A DNA stretch of 64,000 bases, taken from contig NZ_NXLX01000004.1 of NCBI RefSeq assembly GCF_003364335.1, forward strand, positions 1-64,000. The letters run 5' to 3'. The stretch is from Helicobacter anseris (GTDB lineage: Bacteria > Campylobacterota > Campylobacteria > Campylobacterales > Helicobacteraceae). The notes beneath the pieces are model-generated. The model saw only the letters and a program-made list of their open reading frames with translations. It searched no databases and was not told where the DNA came from. Of the stretch, positions 54,294 to 63,847 are shown in pieces. Every line of letters begins with the position of its first letter. Position 1 is the stretch's first letter. The position numbers and the translations under genes are program-made.

Positions 54294-54925
54294 TATTTTG
54301 CGATATTGGTAATACTTACTTTCATTTTTATGATACAAAAAGCATTTGGAAAGTTGCGCCTGAAAATCTTGATAAAAAGTTTTTAACTTCCCAAGTTTAT
54401 TATATTAGTGTTTGTAAAGAGCATGAGCAAAAGTTGCTAAAATTACAGCATCATGCGCGCAATATTGCAGAATATATTGAAATTGATACATTATATGTTG
54501 GAATGGGAATTGATAGAAAAGCTGCTTGTTTGAGTATTTTTGATGGGGTAGTTGTGGATGCTGGAAGTGCAATTACTATTGATGTTATGCATGAAGGGAT
54601 GCATTTGGGCGGTTGTATTTTGCCAGGATTGTTTGCTTACATGCATGGTTATGCTAGTATTTCACCCGTTTTAAAAAAATCTTTTAATTTTAATTTAAAT
54701 CTTGATGATCTGCCTCAAAATACCCAAGATGCGATAAGTTTTGGAGTTTTTAAAAGTTTGAAGGGAATAATTGAATCTATGGCAAAAAATAAAAAGATTT
54801 TTTTTACAGGGGGAGATGGAAAATTTTTATCAAAATTTTTTAATAACAGCATTTATGATGAAATGCTCATATTTAGAGGAATGGAAAAAACTTTCAAAGA
54901 CATTTGTAGTAAGGAAATAAAATGA
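54290..54925 (+). CDS. coaX: Type III pantothenate kinase
   Basis: 211 residues from ATG 54290 (MIFCDIGNTYFHFYD); an earlier TTG is ignored. Acetate-kinase-like fold: DIGNT phosphate loop, GMGIDRKAACL, VVDAGSAITIDVM and GGCILPGLFA. It phosphorylates pantothenate in CoA synthesis without the classic CoaA inhibition. It overlaps both neighbours by 4 nt. Matches HP0862. Confidence 0.93.
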   Translation: MIFCDIGNTYFHFYDTKSIWKVAPENLDKKFLTSQVYYISVCKEHEQKLLKLQHHARNIAEYIEIDTLYVGMGIDRKAACLSIFDGVVVDAGSAITIDVMHEGMHLGGCILPGLFAYMHGYASISPVLKKSFNFNLNLDDLPQNTQDAISFGVFKSLKGIIESMAKNKKIFFTGGDGKFLSKFFNNSIYDEMLIFRGMEKTFKDICSKEIK

Positions 54926-55527
54926 CAATCGCATTGCCAAAAGGAAGAATAGCTGATGATACTTTGAGGATATTTTCATCTATATTGGGGGAAGAATTTT
55001 TATTTGATGATAGAAAATTGATTTTACAAAAAGGAAATTTTTCTTTTTTGTTGGTAAGAAATCAAGATGTGCCAACTTATGTTTATCATCAAGCTGCTGA
55101 TATTGGTGTTGTGGGTCTTGATGTTTTGGAAGAAAGCAAGATTGATGTTTTAAAAATATTGGATATGCGTATTGGAAGATGTAAAATAGTTGTAGGTTCA
55201 GAAATTGGAAAGCCCATAGATTATACAAAATCGCATATTAAGATAGCTACAAAAATGCCGCGTATTACTCAAGAATATTTTTCTAAAAAAGCAATCGCAG
55301 TAGATGTAATCAAACTTTATGGTTCTATAGAATTAGCGCCGTTAGTGGGGTTAAGTGACGGGATTGTTGATATTGTAGAAACAGGAACTACGATGAGGCA
55401 AAATAATCTAGAAATTGATTCAGTTATTATGGAATCTAGCGTTTTTTTAATAGCTAATAAAAATAGTTTTTTTTCTAAGAAAAGGGAAATATTACAATTG
55501 CAAGAGAAGATTAAAGGTTTTTTATGA
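54922..55527 (+). CDS. hisG: ATP phosphoribosyltransferase, short form
   Basis: 201 residues, lacking the C-terminal regulatory domain; such short HisG proteins work with HisZ. MTIALPKGRIADDTL is the start signature, DIGVVGLDVLEE follows, and the PRPP loop is VETGTTMRQNNL. It catalyses the first step of histidine synthesis. It sits between coaX and a small secreted protein with 4-nt overlaps; the rest of the his pathway is not nearby. Confidence 0.93.
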   Translation: MTIALPKGRIADDTLRIFSSILGEEFLFDDRKLILQKGNFSFLLVRNQDVPTYVYHQAADIGVVGLDVLEESKIDVLKILDMRIGRCKIVVGSEIGKPIDYTKSHIKIATKMPRITQEYFSKKAIAVDVIKLYGSIELAPLVGLSDGIVDIVETGTTMRQNNLEIDSVIMESSVFLIANKNSFFSKKREILQLQEKIKGFL

Positions 55528-55835
55528 AATTTTTAGCTTTGAGTTTTTTACTTTTGACAAGTCTTTTTGCTCAATGGCAAATGTTTGCAGACAAACAAGA
55601 TACCTATCTTTATAATACTCAGACAGGAGAGGTATATGTAAAACATAAAAGGGGAGGTGAGAATTATAAAGATGTATTTATCAAGATGCCAAAAGGAATT
55701 GTCTCTATTGAAGAGCTTGGCAGTGAATTATCTCCATCTAATGCTTCAAAAAATTCTCAAAAAGATTTGCAATTAGAGAGCATAAAAAAGGCACAAGAAA
55801 TGTTGCAAAAATCAATTGATACTGGAGAAATGTGA
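55524..55835 (+). CDS. Small exported protein, function unknown
   Basis: 103 residues with a signal peptide (MKFLALSFLLLTSLFA). The mature protein starts QWQMFADKQDTYLYNTQTGEVYVKH, a small beta-rich domain, then a helical tail. It overlaps hisG by 4 nt and is adjacent to the TauE/SafE-like gene. I do not recognise the family. Confidence 0.7.
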   Translation: MKFLALSFLLLTSLFAQWQMFADKQDTYLYNTQTGEVYVKHKRGGENYKDVFIKMPKGIVSIEELGSELSPSNASKNSQKDLQLESIKKAQEMLQKSIDTGEM

Positions 55836-55836
55836 T

Positions 55837-56625
55837 ATGGAAAATCTAGTAGTTGTTTTCTTAACCGCGCTATCTATGGCTTTTGCACATTGTATAGGAA
55901 TGTGCGGAGGGATTGTCATTGCTTATTCTAGTGCAAAAATTTCTAAAGATATGCATTTATTTTCTCAAGGTTTTGCACACTTACTTTATAGTCTTGGCAG
56001 AATTACAGGATATATAGTTATTGGGATTATTTGTGGTTTTATCGGATATAAGGTTAGTATTAGTCCTATTGTAAGTGCTTGGTTTTTAATCTTTCTGGGA
56101 TGTTTTTTAATACTTTTTGCTTTTTTTTACATTTTGTTTCCAAAAATTATTGCTAGTTTTGAGCCAAGTCCTTATAAATTTTCAATTTTTAGAAAGTTAT
56201 TTGCATATTTTATGGAATCTAAAACTTTTTCAAGTTTTTATTTTTTGGGTGTATTGAATGGTTTTTTGCCTTGTGGAATGGTGTATTATTTTGCTGGTAT
56301 TGCTCTAGCGGGCGGTAGTATTCTAAATGGCATACTTACGATGGGAATTTTTGGCTTTGCTACATTTATTCCTATGTTTATTCTTGGTTTTATTTTCGGG
56401 ATAAGTTTAAAAGTGGTATATCGCAGAGTTTTTTTAATTCTTGGTTTTGTTGGGATGGTAATACTAGGAGGAATGAATATTTATAAAGGTATAAATAAAT
56501 TGCAAAACCCAGTAACTCAACATCATCACAAAACAAAACATCATTGTAATTGCGAGCAGGGTCATTGTGCTTGTAAAAAGGAGTGTGATTGTGGAAATGA
56601 AAAGCAAGAAATGTCTTGTCATTAG
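55837..56625 (+). CDS. TauE/SafE-like (COG2836) membrane protein with Cys/His-rich tail
   Basis: 262 residues from ATG 55837, 1 nt after the preceding stop; seven codons further are open. Six hydrophobic segments. The opening AFAHCIGMCGGIVIAYSS has the HCxGMCGG signature of the cytochrome-oxidase/copper-associated COG2836 group; a second copy NGFLPCGMVYYF lies near residue 145. The last 33 residues hold about six His and nine Cys, such as HHHKTKHHCNCEQGHC and CKKECDCGNE. Metal (perhaps copper) handling is inferred. Confidence 0.8.
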   Translation: MENLVVVFLTALSMAFAHCIGMCGGIVIAYSSAKISKDMHLFSQGFAHLLYSLGRITGYIVIGIICGFIGYKVSISPIVSAWFLIFLGCFLILFAFFYILFPKIIASFEPSPYKFSIFRKLFAYFMESKTFSSFYFLGVLNGFLPCGMVYYFAGIALAGGSILNGILTMGIFGFATFIPMFILGFIFGISLKVVYRRVFLILGFVGMVILGGMNIYKGINKLQNPVTQHHHKTKHHCNCEQGHCACKKECDCGNEKQEMSCH

Positions 56626-56634
56626 GAGGTAAAA

Positions 56635-57174
56635 ATGAAAGCTATTTTTTTTGATAGAGATGGGATAGTAAATAGGGATTTTGGTTATGTGTATAGACAA
56701 GAAGATTTCACCTTTTGTGATGGAATCTTTGAGCTTTTGGATTTTTGCAAAAAGCAAGGATTTTTATTGTTATTGGTGACAAATCAGTCTGGAATTGGAA
56801 TGGGGTATTATACTTTAGAGGATTTTAAAGATGTTTCAAATTATATGCAAAATGAGTTAAAACAAAGATTGGGTTATGGCTTTGATAGTATTTATTTTTG
56901 CCCACATAAACCAGAAGATGAGTGCTTGTGTCGTAAACCAAAACCAGGAATGATACAAAAGGCAATGAAAGATTATAAGTTGGACTTATCACAGAGTGTT
57001 TTGATAGGTGACAGATTAAGAGATGTGCAATCTGCACAAAATGCAGGTATAAAATATAAAATTTTGGTAAAAAACCAGTCAGAGGATATGGGAGAGGTTG
57101 TCATAGAAAACTTATACCAAGTTAATTATATTAAGGAAATTATAAGTTTAATGCAAAGGGAGATACTTAAATGA
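56635..57174 (+). CDS. gmhB: D-glycero-beta-D-manno-heptose-1,7-bisphosphate 7-phosphatase
   Basis: A 179-residue HAD phosphatase. The catalytic FFDRDGIVNRDFGYV (DxD) is at the N terminus. VTNQSGIGMGYY and the zinc segment CPHKPEDECLCRKPKPGM are diagnostic of GmhB; IGDRLRDVQSAQNAG closes the active site. Second phosphatase step of ADP-heptose synthesis. Order gmhB-hldD-hldE-gmhA matches HP0860-HP0857. Confidence 0.95.
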   Translation: MKAIFFDRDGIVNRDFGYVYRQEDFTFCDGIFELLDFCKKQGFLLLLVTNQSGIGMGYYTLEDFKDVSNYMQNELKQRLGYGFDSIYFCPHKPEDECLCRKPKPGMIQKAMKDYKLDLSQSVLIGDRLRDVQSAQNAGIKYKILVKNQSEDMGEVVIENLYQVNYIKEIISLMQREILK

Positions 57175-58160
57175 TGCAAGATTTCAATCACAAAACAATT
57201 GTTATAACAGGTGGTGCTGGATTTATTGGTAGTAATTTGGCTTTTTATTTTCAAGAGTTTTTCCCAAAAGCTAGAGTGATTATTTTTGATAAATTTAGAA
57301 ATAATCAGACATTTGCAAGTGGGAATCCAACATCTTTGGGACATTTTAAGAATCTTCTTGGGTTTAATGGAGAGGTGATTGTAGGGGATATCAATTCTCA
57401 AGAAGATAGAAAGAATTTAGAAAAAATTGATTTTGATATTATATTTCATCATGCAGCAATTTCTGATACAACAGTGATGGATCAAGAACTTGTAATGCAG
57501 ACTAATCATTTGGCATTTTTGGAATTATTGCAAATGTGTTTGCAAAAAAAAGCAGTTATGGTTTATGCTTCATCTGCTGGGACTTATGGAAATACTCCTG
57601 CACCAAATTCTGTGGGAATTGGAGAGCAACCAGAAAATGTTTATGGATTCTCAAAACTGATGATGGATATGAGTGTGAGAAAAATTTTGCAAGAAAATCC
57701 AAAGTTACCTATAGTGGGCTTAAGATTTTTCAATGTTTATGGGGAAAGAGAATTTTATAAAGGCAAGACAGCTTCTATGATTTTGCAACTTGGTTTGCAA
57801 GCATTGGAGCATCAAAAAGTAAGATTATTTGAGTTTGGAGAGCAAAAAAGAGATTTTGTTTATATAAAAGATGTAATTCAAGCAAATGTTGTGGCTGCTT
57901 GTGCTAAAAAAGGAGGGATTTATAATGTTGGGAGTGGTGTAGCTAGGAGCTATAATGATATTGTTGAATGCCTTAAAAAACATTTAGGAAATTTTGAAGT
58001 TGAATATATTCCAAATCCATATAGTTTTTTTCAAACACACACGCAAGCGCATATTCAAGACTTTACATTTGATTTGGGTTATGAGCCAAAATATAGCTTA
58101 GAAGATGGAATTGAAAGTTATATTCCAGAAATAAAGAAGATTTTTGAGGAAAAAAGATAA
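57171..58160 (+). CDS. hldD: ADP-L-glycero-D-manno-heptose 6-epimerase
   Basis: A 329-residue SDR. NADP loop VITGGAGFIGSNLAFYFQ, catalytic Ser in VYASSAGTYG and YGFSKLM (Tyr, Lys). GLRFFNVYGEREFYKGK is the HldD signature. It makes the final LPS-core heptose donor. Overlaps gmhB by 4 nt and hldE by 1 nt. Confidence 0.96.
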   Translation: MMQDFNHKTIVITGGAGFIGSNLAFYFQEFFPKARVIIFDKFRNNQTFASGNPTSLGHFKNLLGFNGEVIVGDINSQEDRKNLEKIDFDIIFHHAAISDTTVMDQELVMQTNHLAFLELLQMCLQKKAVMVYASSAGTYGNTPAPNSVGIGEQPENVYGFSKLMMDMSVRKILQENPKLPIVGLRFFNVYGEREFYKGKTASMILQLGLQALEHQKVRLFEFGEQKRDFVYIKDVIQANVVAACAKKGGIYNVGSGVARSYNDIVECLKKHLGNFEVEYIPNPYSFFQTHTQAHIQDFTFDLGYEPKYSLEDGIESYIPEIKKIFEEKR

Positions 58161-59572
58161 TGACCTATTTTAATAAACAACCAAAGATTTTGGTCATTGG
58201 GGATTTAATGGTGGATCATTATATTTGGGGGGAAAGCACTAGGATATCTCCAGAAGCTCCGGTGCAGGTAGTAGATGTAAAAAATGAAAATAACCGCTTA
58301 GGTGGAGCTTGTAATGTTGCTAATAACTTAGTAAGCTTGGGAGCAAAAGTAGATTTATGTGGTCTTATTGGTCAAGATTCTATGGGCGAGTGGATGGTAG
58401 CTCAGCTAGATTCTTTGCAAATTGGAATTCAATTAGTGTTAGTAGATGCAACAAGGCCTACAACTCAAAAAAGTCGCATTATTCTTTCTAATCAGCAAAT
58501 TCTAAGAATTGATAGAGAATCTAAACAGGAAATCCCTCAAGATTTAGAAGAGAAAATTTATGCAATATTAGAAGAAAAAATTTCAAACTATGATGCAATC
58601 ATAGCTTCTGATTACAATAAGGGGGTTTTGACAAAGGCATTGTTGCAGAGAATTATCAATCTAGCAAATAGTGAGAATAAGCCAATATTATGCGATCCTA
58701 AGGGGATAGATTATTCTAAATATAAAGGTGCAACACTACTTACTCCAAATAAAAAAGAGGCACAAGAAGCTACTCAGATAAAAATTATTGATAAAAAAAC
58801 CTTAGAGTTAGCAGCACAAAAAATGCAAAAAGATTGTGATTTGAAGGTATCTTTGATTACGCTTAGTGAAGATGGAATAGGAATTTTGGATTCTGATGAT
58901 AAGATATTGCAAATTCCTACAATTGCGCGCGAAGTTTTTGATGTAACTGGTGCTGGAGATACGGTGATTGCAAGTCTAGCTTTTTGTTTAGCACAGGGTA
59001 TTGGAATCTATGATGCCTGCAGGTTTGCCAATGCAGCCGCAGCTGTTGTTGTTGGCAAGGTTGGAAGTGCTGTTGCAAGCAAGGAAGAAATATTAGCTTT
59101 TTTAAATATCAAAGAGAAGCAAAATAAAAAAATTATAGATTTAGAAGTTTTGAGAGGACTTTTGAAAGATACTCATCAAAAGATTGTTTTTACAAATGGT
59201 TGTTTTGATATTTTGCATAGAGGGCATATCCAATATTTACAAGAAGCAAAAAAACTTGGAGATATTCTCATCGTAGGTTTAAATTCTGATGATTCTATCA
59301 AAAGATTAAAAGGCAAGGATAGGCCAATCAATATGCAAGATGATAGAGCATTTGTATTGGCAGGATTGGAGTGTATAGATTTTATTGTTTTGTTTGATGA
59401 AGACACACCTTATAATCTTATCAAGGCTTTAAAACCTGATGTGTTGGTGAAGGGGGGTGATTATAAGGATAAAGTGGTTGTTGGAAGCGAATTTGCAAAA
59501 CAAACTTTATTGATTGATTTTGTTGAGGGAAAATCCACAAGCTTAATTATCAATAAAATAAGGGGAGAGTAA
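58160..59572 (+). CDS. hldE: Bifunctional heptose-7-phosphate kinase / heptose-1-phosphate adenylyltransferase
   Basis: 470 residues with two domains. The N-terminal ribokinase-like kinase (about 1-315) has [32 protein letters not shown] and [14 protein letters not shown]. The C-terminal nucleotidylyltransferase (about 335-470) has [17 protein letters not shown] and [13 protein letters not shown]. It carries out steps 2 and 4 of ADP-heptose synthesis. Confidence 0.97.
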   Translation: MTYFNKQPKILVIGDLMVDHYIWGESTRISPEAPVQVVDVKNENNRLGGACNVANNLVSLGAKVDLCGLIGQDSMGEWMVAQLDSLQIGIQLVLVDATRPTTQKSRIILSNQQILRIDRESKQEIPQDLEEKIYAILEEKISNYDAIIASDYNKGVLTKALLQRIINLANSENKPILCDPKGIDYSKYKGATLLTPNKKEAQEATQIKIIDKKTLELAAQKMQKDCDLKVSLITLSEDGIGILDSDDKILQIPTIAREVFDVTGAGDTVIASLAFCLAQGIGIYDACRFANAAAAVVVGKVGSAVASKEEILAFLNIKEKQNKKIIDLEVLRGLLKDTHQKIVFTNGCFDILHRGHIQYLQEAKKLGDILIVGLNSDDSIKRLKGKDRPINMQDDRAFVLAGLECIDFIVLFDEDTPYNLIKALKPDVLVKGGDYKDKVVVGSEFAKQTLLIDFVEGKSTSLIINKIRGE

Positions 59573-60132
59573 TGAGAGAGTTTATTTTAGAAGAGTTGAA
59601 GTCACACCTAGAGATTAGTAATGCAATGCACCATATACTTTTGGATATAGAAAGTGTAGCGCAATGTCTTGTGGAAGCACTTAAAAATGGTAATAAGATT
59701 CTAATTTGTGGTAATGGTGGAAGTGCAGCAGATTCTCAGCACTTTGCAGCAGAATTAACTGGTCGTTATAAAAGAGAAAGAAAGGCTATTGGGGCCATTG
59801 CCTTAAGTACAGATACTTCTGCTCTCACAGCAATTGGTAATGATTATGGATATGATTTTGTCTTTTCAAGACAGGTTGAGGCTTTGGCAAAAGATGGGGA
59901 TATCTTATTTGGAATCTCAACAAGTGGAAATTCTAAGAATGTTCTATTAGCGATGCATAAGGCAAAAGAGCTTGGATGTAAGTGTGTGAGTTTGAGTGGA
60001 AGAGATGGCGGAGAGATGAAAAAACTTGGGGATTATAATATTATAATCCCAAGTAATGATACTCCAAGAATTCAAGAAATGCATATCTTTGTGATACACA
60101 CTCTTTGTGATATCTTAGAAAGAAATGCTTAG
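59572..60132 (+). CDS. gmhA: Sedoheptulose-7-phosphate isomerase
   Basis: 186-residue SIS-domain protein. [48 protein letters not shown] and [12 protein letters not shown] are the GmhA signature. It makes D-manno-heptose 7-phosphate, the first step of the pathway. Last gene of the plus-strand train. Confidence 0.97.
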   Translation: MREFILEELKSHLEISNAMHHILLDIESVAQCLVEALKNGNKILICGNGGSAADSQHFAAELTGRYKRERKAIGAIALSTDTSALTAIGNDYGYDFVFSRQVEALAKDGDILFGISTSGNSKNVLLAMHKAKELGCKCVSLSGRDGGEMKKLGDYNIIIPSNDTPRIQEMHIFVIHTLCDILERNA

Positions 60133-60145
60133 TATTATTTAAGCA
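60126..60145 (-). terminator. Weak hairpin between convergent gmhA and the PP-loop gene
   Basis: The 6-bp arms TGCTTA/TAAGCA with an 8-nt loop are followed on the minus strand by TTTCTTTC. The stem is short, so efficient termination is unsure. Confidence 0.35.
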
Positions 60146-61181
60146 ATAAAAAATCTTGTGCCTTTTGCTTATCATAAGGTGTGAGATTAAATTCTTCATC
60201 GCCTACTAAAACCCTATAGTTTTGATTTTCATTAGTCTTGCCATAGCACAAAGTAAGTCTTGCTGCCAGGATTTTATCTTCTCGTGTTGCTTGCTTTTCG
60301 ACAAGTCCAATAGGGCCAATACAATCCATAAGTTTAATGGTATCCATCAGAGGATTTGAAGAATCTAGTTTTTTATTTTCTTCTTCATTTCTTGCAATTA
60401 CGCATCTAGCATTGTTGGGTAGTATCATGTAGCGCCCAACTTTAATCATTGCAGTATCCTCTAAAATCATTTTACGATGTGTGCTTAAATCTTTAAGCTT
60501 TAAGGCAACACTTGTGTTAGTAAGTAGGCATCCTCCACCTGGCTTTTCGTAGTATTTCCAGCCAAAATCTTGTGCCATTTGTAATTGTCGATTCCTTCCT
60601 CTACCAGAAATATCAAGCAATTTCTCTCTATCTATCCAATGATTTTTTTCCATAAAACTTGGTTCTAGCAATTTTGCGCACATAGGTCTTAAGATTAACT
60701 CATCAAGTGTTTGAGGTTTTGTGGTATCTTGAGAATCTTGCGCAAGAAGGTATTGAAATTTTTCACTTTTCCCAGCTTCTCTGATAAGTTTTTTTACTTG
60801 ATCTAGAGCTTCTCTTCTTTGACTCTTTGGTCTTTGTCCTAAAACCTCCCCGCTAATAACAAAATCCGCTTTTAATTCTACAAGCTTGTGGAATGCTTGT
60901 ATGAACATATTAGCATGACAATCAATGCAAGGATTGAAATATTTCCCATAACCATATTTTGGAGTAAAAAGAACATTGTCAAAAAATTGCTGTCTTATAT
61001 CACATATTAAAAGCTCTACTCCTATTTGTTGTGTAGCATTTAAGAGATATTCTCTCTTATCATAATTTCCACCAAATCCAATATTAAAATGTAGAGCTAT
61101 TACTTCAATGCCTTGATCCTTTAGTAATTTCATAGAAATAAGGCTATCAAGTCCTCCGCTAAAAAGTGCTAGAGCTTTCAT
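60135..61181 (-). CDS. PP-loop ATP pyrophosphatase, thiouridylase-like
   Basis: 348 residues. The ATP loop is FSGGLDSLISMKLL (7-20). Cysteines that could carry sulfur or bind metal are NPCIDCHAN (about 83-91) and GGGCLLTN. GEVLGQRPKSQRR resembles MnmA/ThiI-like enzymes. A C-terminal domain of about 120 residues is reminiscent of DUF814/NFACT-R. A tRNA thiolation or related nucleotide-modification role is likely. It overlaps dnaG by 23 nt. Confidence 0.75.
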   Translation of the reverse strand: MKALALFSGGLDSLISMKLLKDQGIEVIALHFNIGFGGNYDKREYLLNATQQIGVELLICDIRQQFFDNVLFTPKYGYGKYFNPCIDCHANMFIQAFHKLVELKADFVISGEVLGQRPKSQRREALDQVKKLIREAGKSEKFQYLLAQDSQDTTKPQTLDELILRPMCAKLLEPSFMEKNHWIDREKLLDISGRGRNRQLQMAQDFGWKYYEKPGGGCLLTNTSVALKLKDLSTHRKMILEDTAMIKVGRYMILPNNARCVIARNEEENKKLDSSNPLMDTIKLMDCIGPIGLVEKQATREDKILAARLTLCYGKTNENQNYRVLVGDEEFNLTPYDKQKAQDFLLLK

Positions 61182-62835
61182 AGGCTATCAATTCTCCTTT
61201 TTTTAGTTTTAAAATATTGTTTTTTATTTTTCTTATTTGATGACTTTTTTCATTAAAAGAAAGTGTGCTTTGTTGAATTTCTTCTAACAATGTGTAATTG
61301 TATCTTAGGATAAGCAATATCAATTCTTTTTTAAAGCCATTTTCGGTTACTATAAGCTGAGGATTTAAACTTATACCAATAAGTTTTTGGTGTTCAAAAT
61401 TTTGATTTAAAAGTGCTCTAAAAGCTTCCTTTTGATTTTTAAATACTTTTTCATCAATATAATCTAGTGCGAAATCTAAAAGTTTGTTGTCTTCAATCAT
61501 ATATTTAATTACAAGTTCTTCTAGTAAATCTTGCTGATGGAAAAATGCAGGTTGTGTGGTGGTGTGATTTTTTGTTTGGATATTTTTTTTATATTTTGTG
61601 GTTACTAGATTTATAGGAATCTTAAGTAATGAGGCAATAAGATTTTTATATTCTTCTTGCAATAGGGGTGAGAGGGTATGTAAAAATGCTAATAATTGTG
61701 TGAGTGCTTTTTCTTTTTGCATAGGGTTATTTAGATCAAATGATGTTGGAATTTGTCTGATGATAAATTCAATAAATGGTATAGGTTTTGAGAATTTATT
61801 TTCTAATTCTAAAATTTTATTTTTTGCAACCATATCTGCTGGATCCATACCTTGATCAAAAATAACAACCCCACCTTCCTTATTGTGCTGCACTAATAAC
61901 AACGATGCTTTGTAAGCAGCCTTAATTCCTGCCATATCGCCATCATAACTTAGTATGATTTTAGGATCCCCTTTGTTGAGCAATGGGATATGATCTTGTG
62001 TTAGTGCTGTGCCTAAGGTGGCAACTGCATTTTTAAAACCTGCTTGATGTAGCATAATAGTATCCAAATAGCCTTCTGTGATAATTATTTTAGATTCTCT
62101 AAAAATACTCTCTTTTGCTAGTTGATATCCATAAAGTAGTTTGGATTTATTAAATAAAGTGCTTTGTGGGCTATTGATATATTTTGCAGTATTTTCTTTT
62201 AGAGTCCTTCCTCCAAAACCCAATGGTTTATTGTTAATAGAATAAATAGGAAAAATAATTCTCTCATTAAATCGCGCATAATATCTTCCATGATCTTGAC
62301 CCAAAACACCAAGTTCAATAAGTTTGTTTTTATTTAAATTGTGTATATCGCAAAATTTAACACTCTCAAGACTATTGATACAATATCCAATCTCAAATTT
62401 TTTAATACTTTCTTCACTAATACCCCTATTTTTTAAATAGGTTAAAATTTCAGGATACAAATAGAGCTGTTGATGGTAAAACTTTGTAATTTTTTCAAGT
62501 AAAAGATATTCCTCTTTATTGGTATTTCTCTGAGTGGTATTGTTTTCATATTCAAGCTCAAAATTACACATTTGTGCGATTTTTTCTATAGATTCTATAA
62601 AGCTGATTTTTTCATATTCCATTACAAATTTAATGCTATCTCCACCAATGCCGCAACCATAACAATGAAAGATATTCTTGGCAGGGCTTATCATAAAGCT
62701 AGGGGTTTTTTCGTTGTGAAAGGGACAACAAGCACTATAGTTACTACCGGTTTTTTTTAAATCTATGTAACTGCCGATAATATCTATAATGTTAATTTGC
62801 TGTTTGAGATTTTCGATACTTTGATTTTTTATCAC
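61159..62835 (-). CDS. dnaG: DNA primase
   Basis: 558 residues. The zinc-binding domain has CCPFHNEKTPSFM and CYGCGIGGD. The TOPRIM core has IITEGYLDTIMLHQAG, ATLGTALTQDH and ILSYDGDMAGIKAA. The C-terminal DnaB-interaction domain is divergent, as usual in this phylum. It synthesises RNA primers at the fork. Confidence 0.96.
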   Translation of the reverse strand: MIKNQSIENLKQQINIIDIIGSYIDLKKTGSNYSACCPFHNEKTPSFMISPAKNIFHCYGCGIGGDSIKFVMEYEKISFIESIEKIAQMCNFELEYENNTTQRNTNKEEYLLLEKITKFYHQQLYLYPEILTYLKNRGISEESIKKFEIGYCINSLESVKFCDIHNLNKNKLIELGVLGQDHGRYYARFNERIIFPIYSINNKPLGFGGRTLKENTAKYINSPQSTLFNKSKLLYGYQLAKESIFRESKIIITEGYLDTIMLHQAGFKNAVATLGTALTQDHIPLLNKGDPKIILSYDGDMAGIKAAYKASLLLVQHNKEGGVVIFDQGMDPADMVAKNKILELENKFSKPIPFIEFIIRQIPTSFDLNNPMQKEKALTQLLAFLHTLSPLLQEEYKNLIASLLKIPINLVTTKYKKNIQTKNHTTTQPAFFHQQDLLEELVIKYMIEDNKLLDFALDYIDEKVFKNQKEAFRALLNQNFEHQKLIGISLNPQLIVTENGFKKELILLILRYNYTLLEEIQQSTLSFNEKSHQIRKIKNNILKLKKGELIAYESSSTF

Positions 62836-62940
62836 TTAAGATTCCTGAGTATTTTTTTTGTATGGTAGCAAAACTAAAATTAGAGAGGAATTATTTGTTA
62901 GAATTTTAGTAACTTTTAAATGCTATGAGGAGTGATAGAG

Positions 62941-63231
62941 ATGGCTGTTTTGATGGAACTTAGTATTTTTAGTATCAGTGGTGAGATATCAAAGAAAAAG
63001 GAAGTGGTAAAAATTTTACAAGAATTTAAAGCTAATAATATTGACTTTGAACTCTCAGCAATGGGGACTAGTATAGAATGCAAAGATATGCAAGAGGCTC
63101 TAAGAATCTTAAAAATAGCAACAGATTGTATGGATTGCAAGCGTTATTATGTGATTGCAAAGTTTGATTGCTATGATGGAAGAGATAATATGCTTGCAAC
63201 AAGGACAAAAAGCGTATTGCAAGAAATATAA
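62941..63231 (+). CDS. Thiamine-binding-family small protein (MTH1187/YkoF-like)
   Basis: 96 residues from ATG 62941, with AGGAG 8 nt upstream; a GTG three codons earlier is open. A ferredoxin-like fold of the MTH1187/YqgV family is suggested by LMELSIFSISGEISKKKEVVKIL and FELSAMGTSIECKDMQEALRIL (AMGTxIE motif). Some members bind thiamine. The neighbouring convergent thiN and PnuC-like genes support a thiamine link. Confidence 0.72.
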   Translation: MAVLMELSIFSISGEISKKKEVVKILQEFKANNIDFELSAMGTSIECKDMQEALRILKIATDCMDCKRYYVIAKFDCYDGRDNMLATRTKSVLQEI

Positions 63232-63232
63232 C

Positions 63233-63847
63233 TTAGGATTTTTTATAAACAATAATTTGCGTTTTTTTAGAAGAAGAGATTTTAAAATTATCTTCTAATG
63301 CCTCATTCAGAGTGCCTTGGGAGAGATTTTTTAAGGAGAGATTTTTTAGAGGATATTTGAGTGCTTGTGAAGTGAGTTTGCAGGTGGTATCTAGGCAAAA
63401 AATTGAAATCTGCTGTCCCTTAAAACTTGCAATAGAGCAAGGAGTATTATGAATTTCAAAGGTGCCAAAATCACTTTTAATGCATACTTGCGCGTATTTG
63501 CTGTAATGATAAAGTAAAAAAATATTAGCAAGTGTATGATCCTCTCTTTTTCCAGTAGCTCCAAAAATCTCAATATGTTTAAAACCTTTTTGGATGCAAT
63601 AAAAAAAAGCTTTAGTTAAATCATTGGTTTCTTGTTCTTGAATATGGATAATTTTTGTAGAGAATTTTTTCTTGAGTGATTTAGAAATGCTATCTAAATC
63701 CCCTATGATAATATCTGGTTCTTTGGAAATTTTTTTGAGATGTTTGACTGCTCCATCGCAAGCTATTAAAAAATTTGCACATAAAATTTCTGAAATCAGA
63801 TTCTGTTTTTTTGGAAAGTCTCCATTTGCTAAAATTACAGCTTTCAT
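63233..63847 (-). CDS. thiN: Thiamine diphosphokinase
   Basis: 204 residues from ATG 63847, with a strong AAGGAGG ribosome site. N-terminal catalytic domain: ILANGDFPKK, IACDGAVKHL, PDIIIGDLDSIS and QEQETNDLTKAFFYC, then GATGKREDHTLANIFLL. It pyrophosphorylates thiamine to TPP. It overlaps the PnuC-like gene by 3-4 nt, matching HP1291-HP1290. Confidence 0.93.
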   Translation of the reverse strand: MKAVILANGDFPKKQNLISEILCANFLIACDGAVKHLKKISKEPDIIIGDLDSISKSLKKKFSTKIIHIQEQETNDLTKAFFYCIQKGFKHIEIFGATGKREDHTLANIFLLYHYSKYAQVCIKSDFGTFEIHNTPCSIASFKGQQISIFCLDTTCKLTSQALKYPLKNLSLKNLSQGTLNEALEDNFKISSSKKTQIIVYKKS

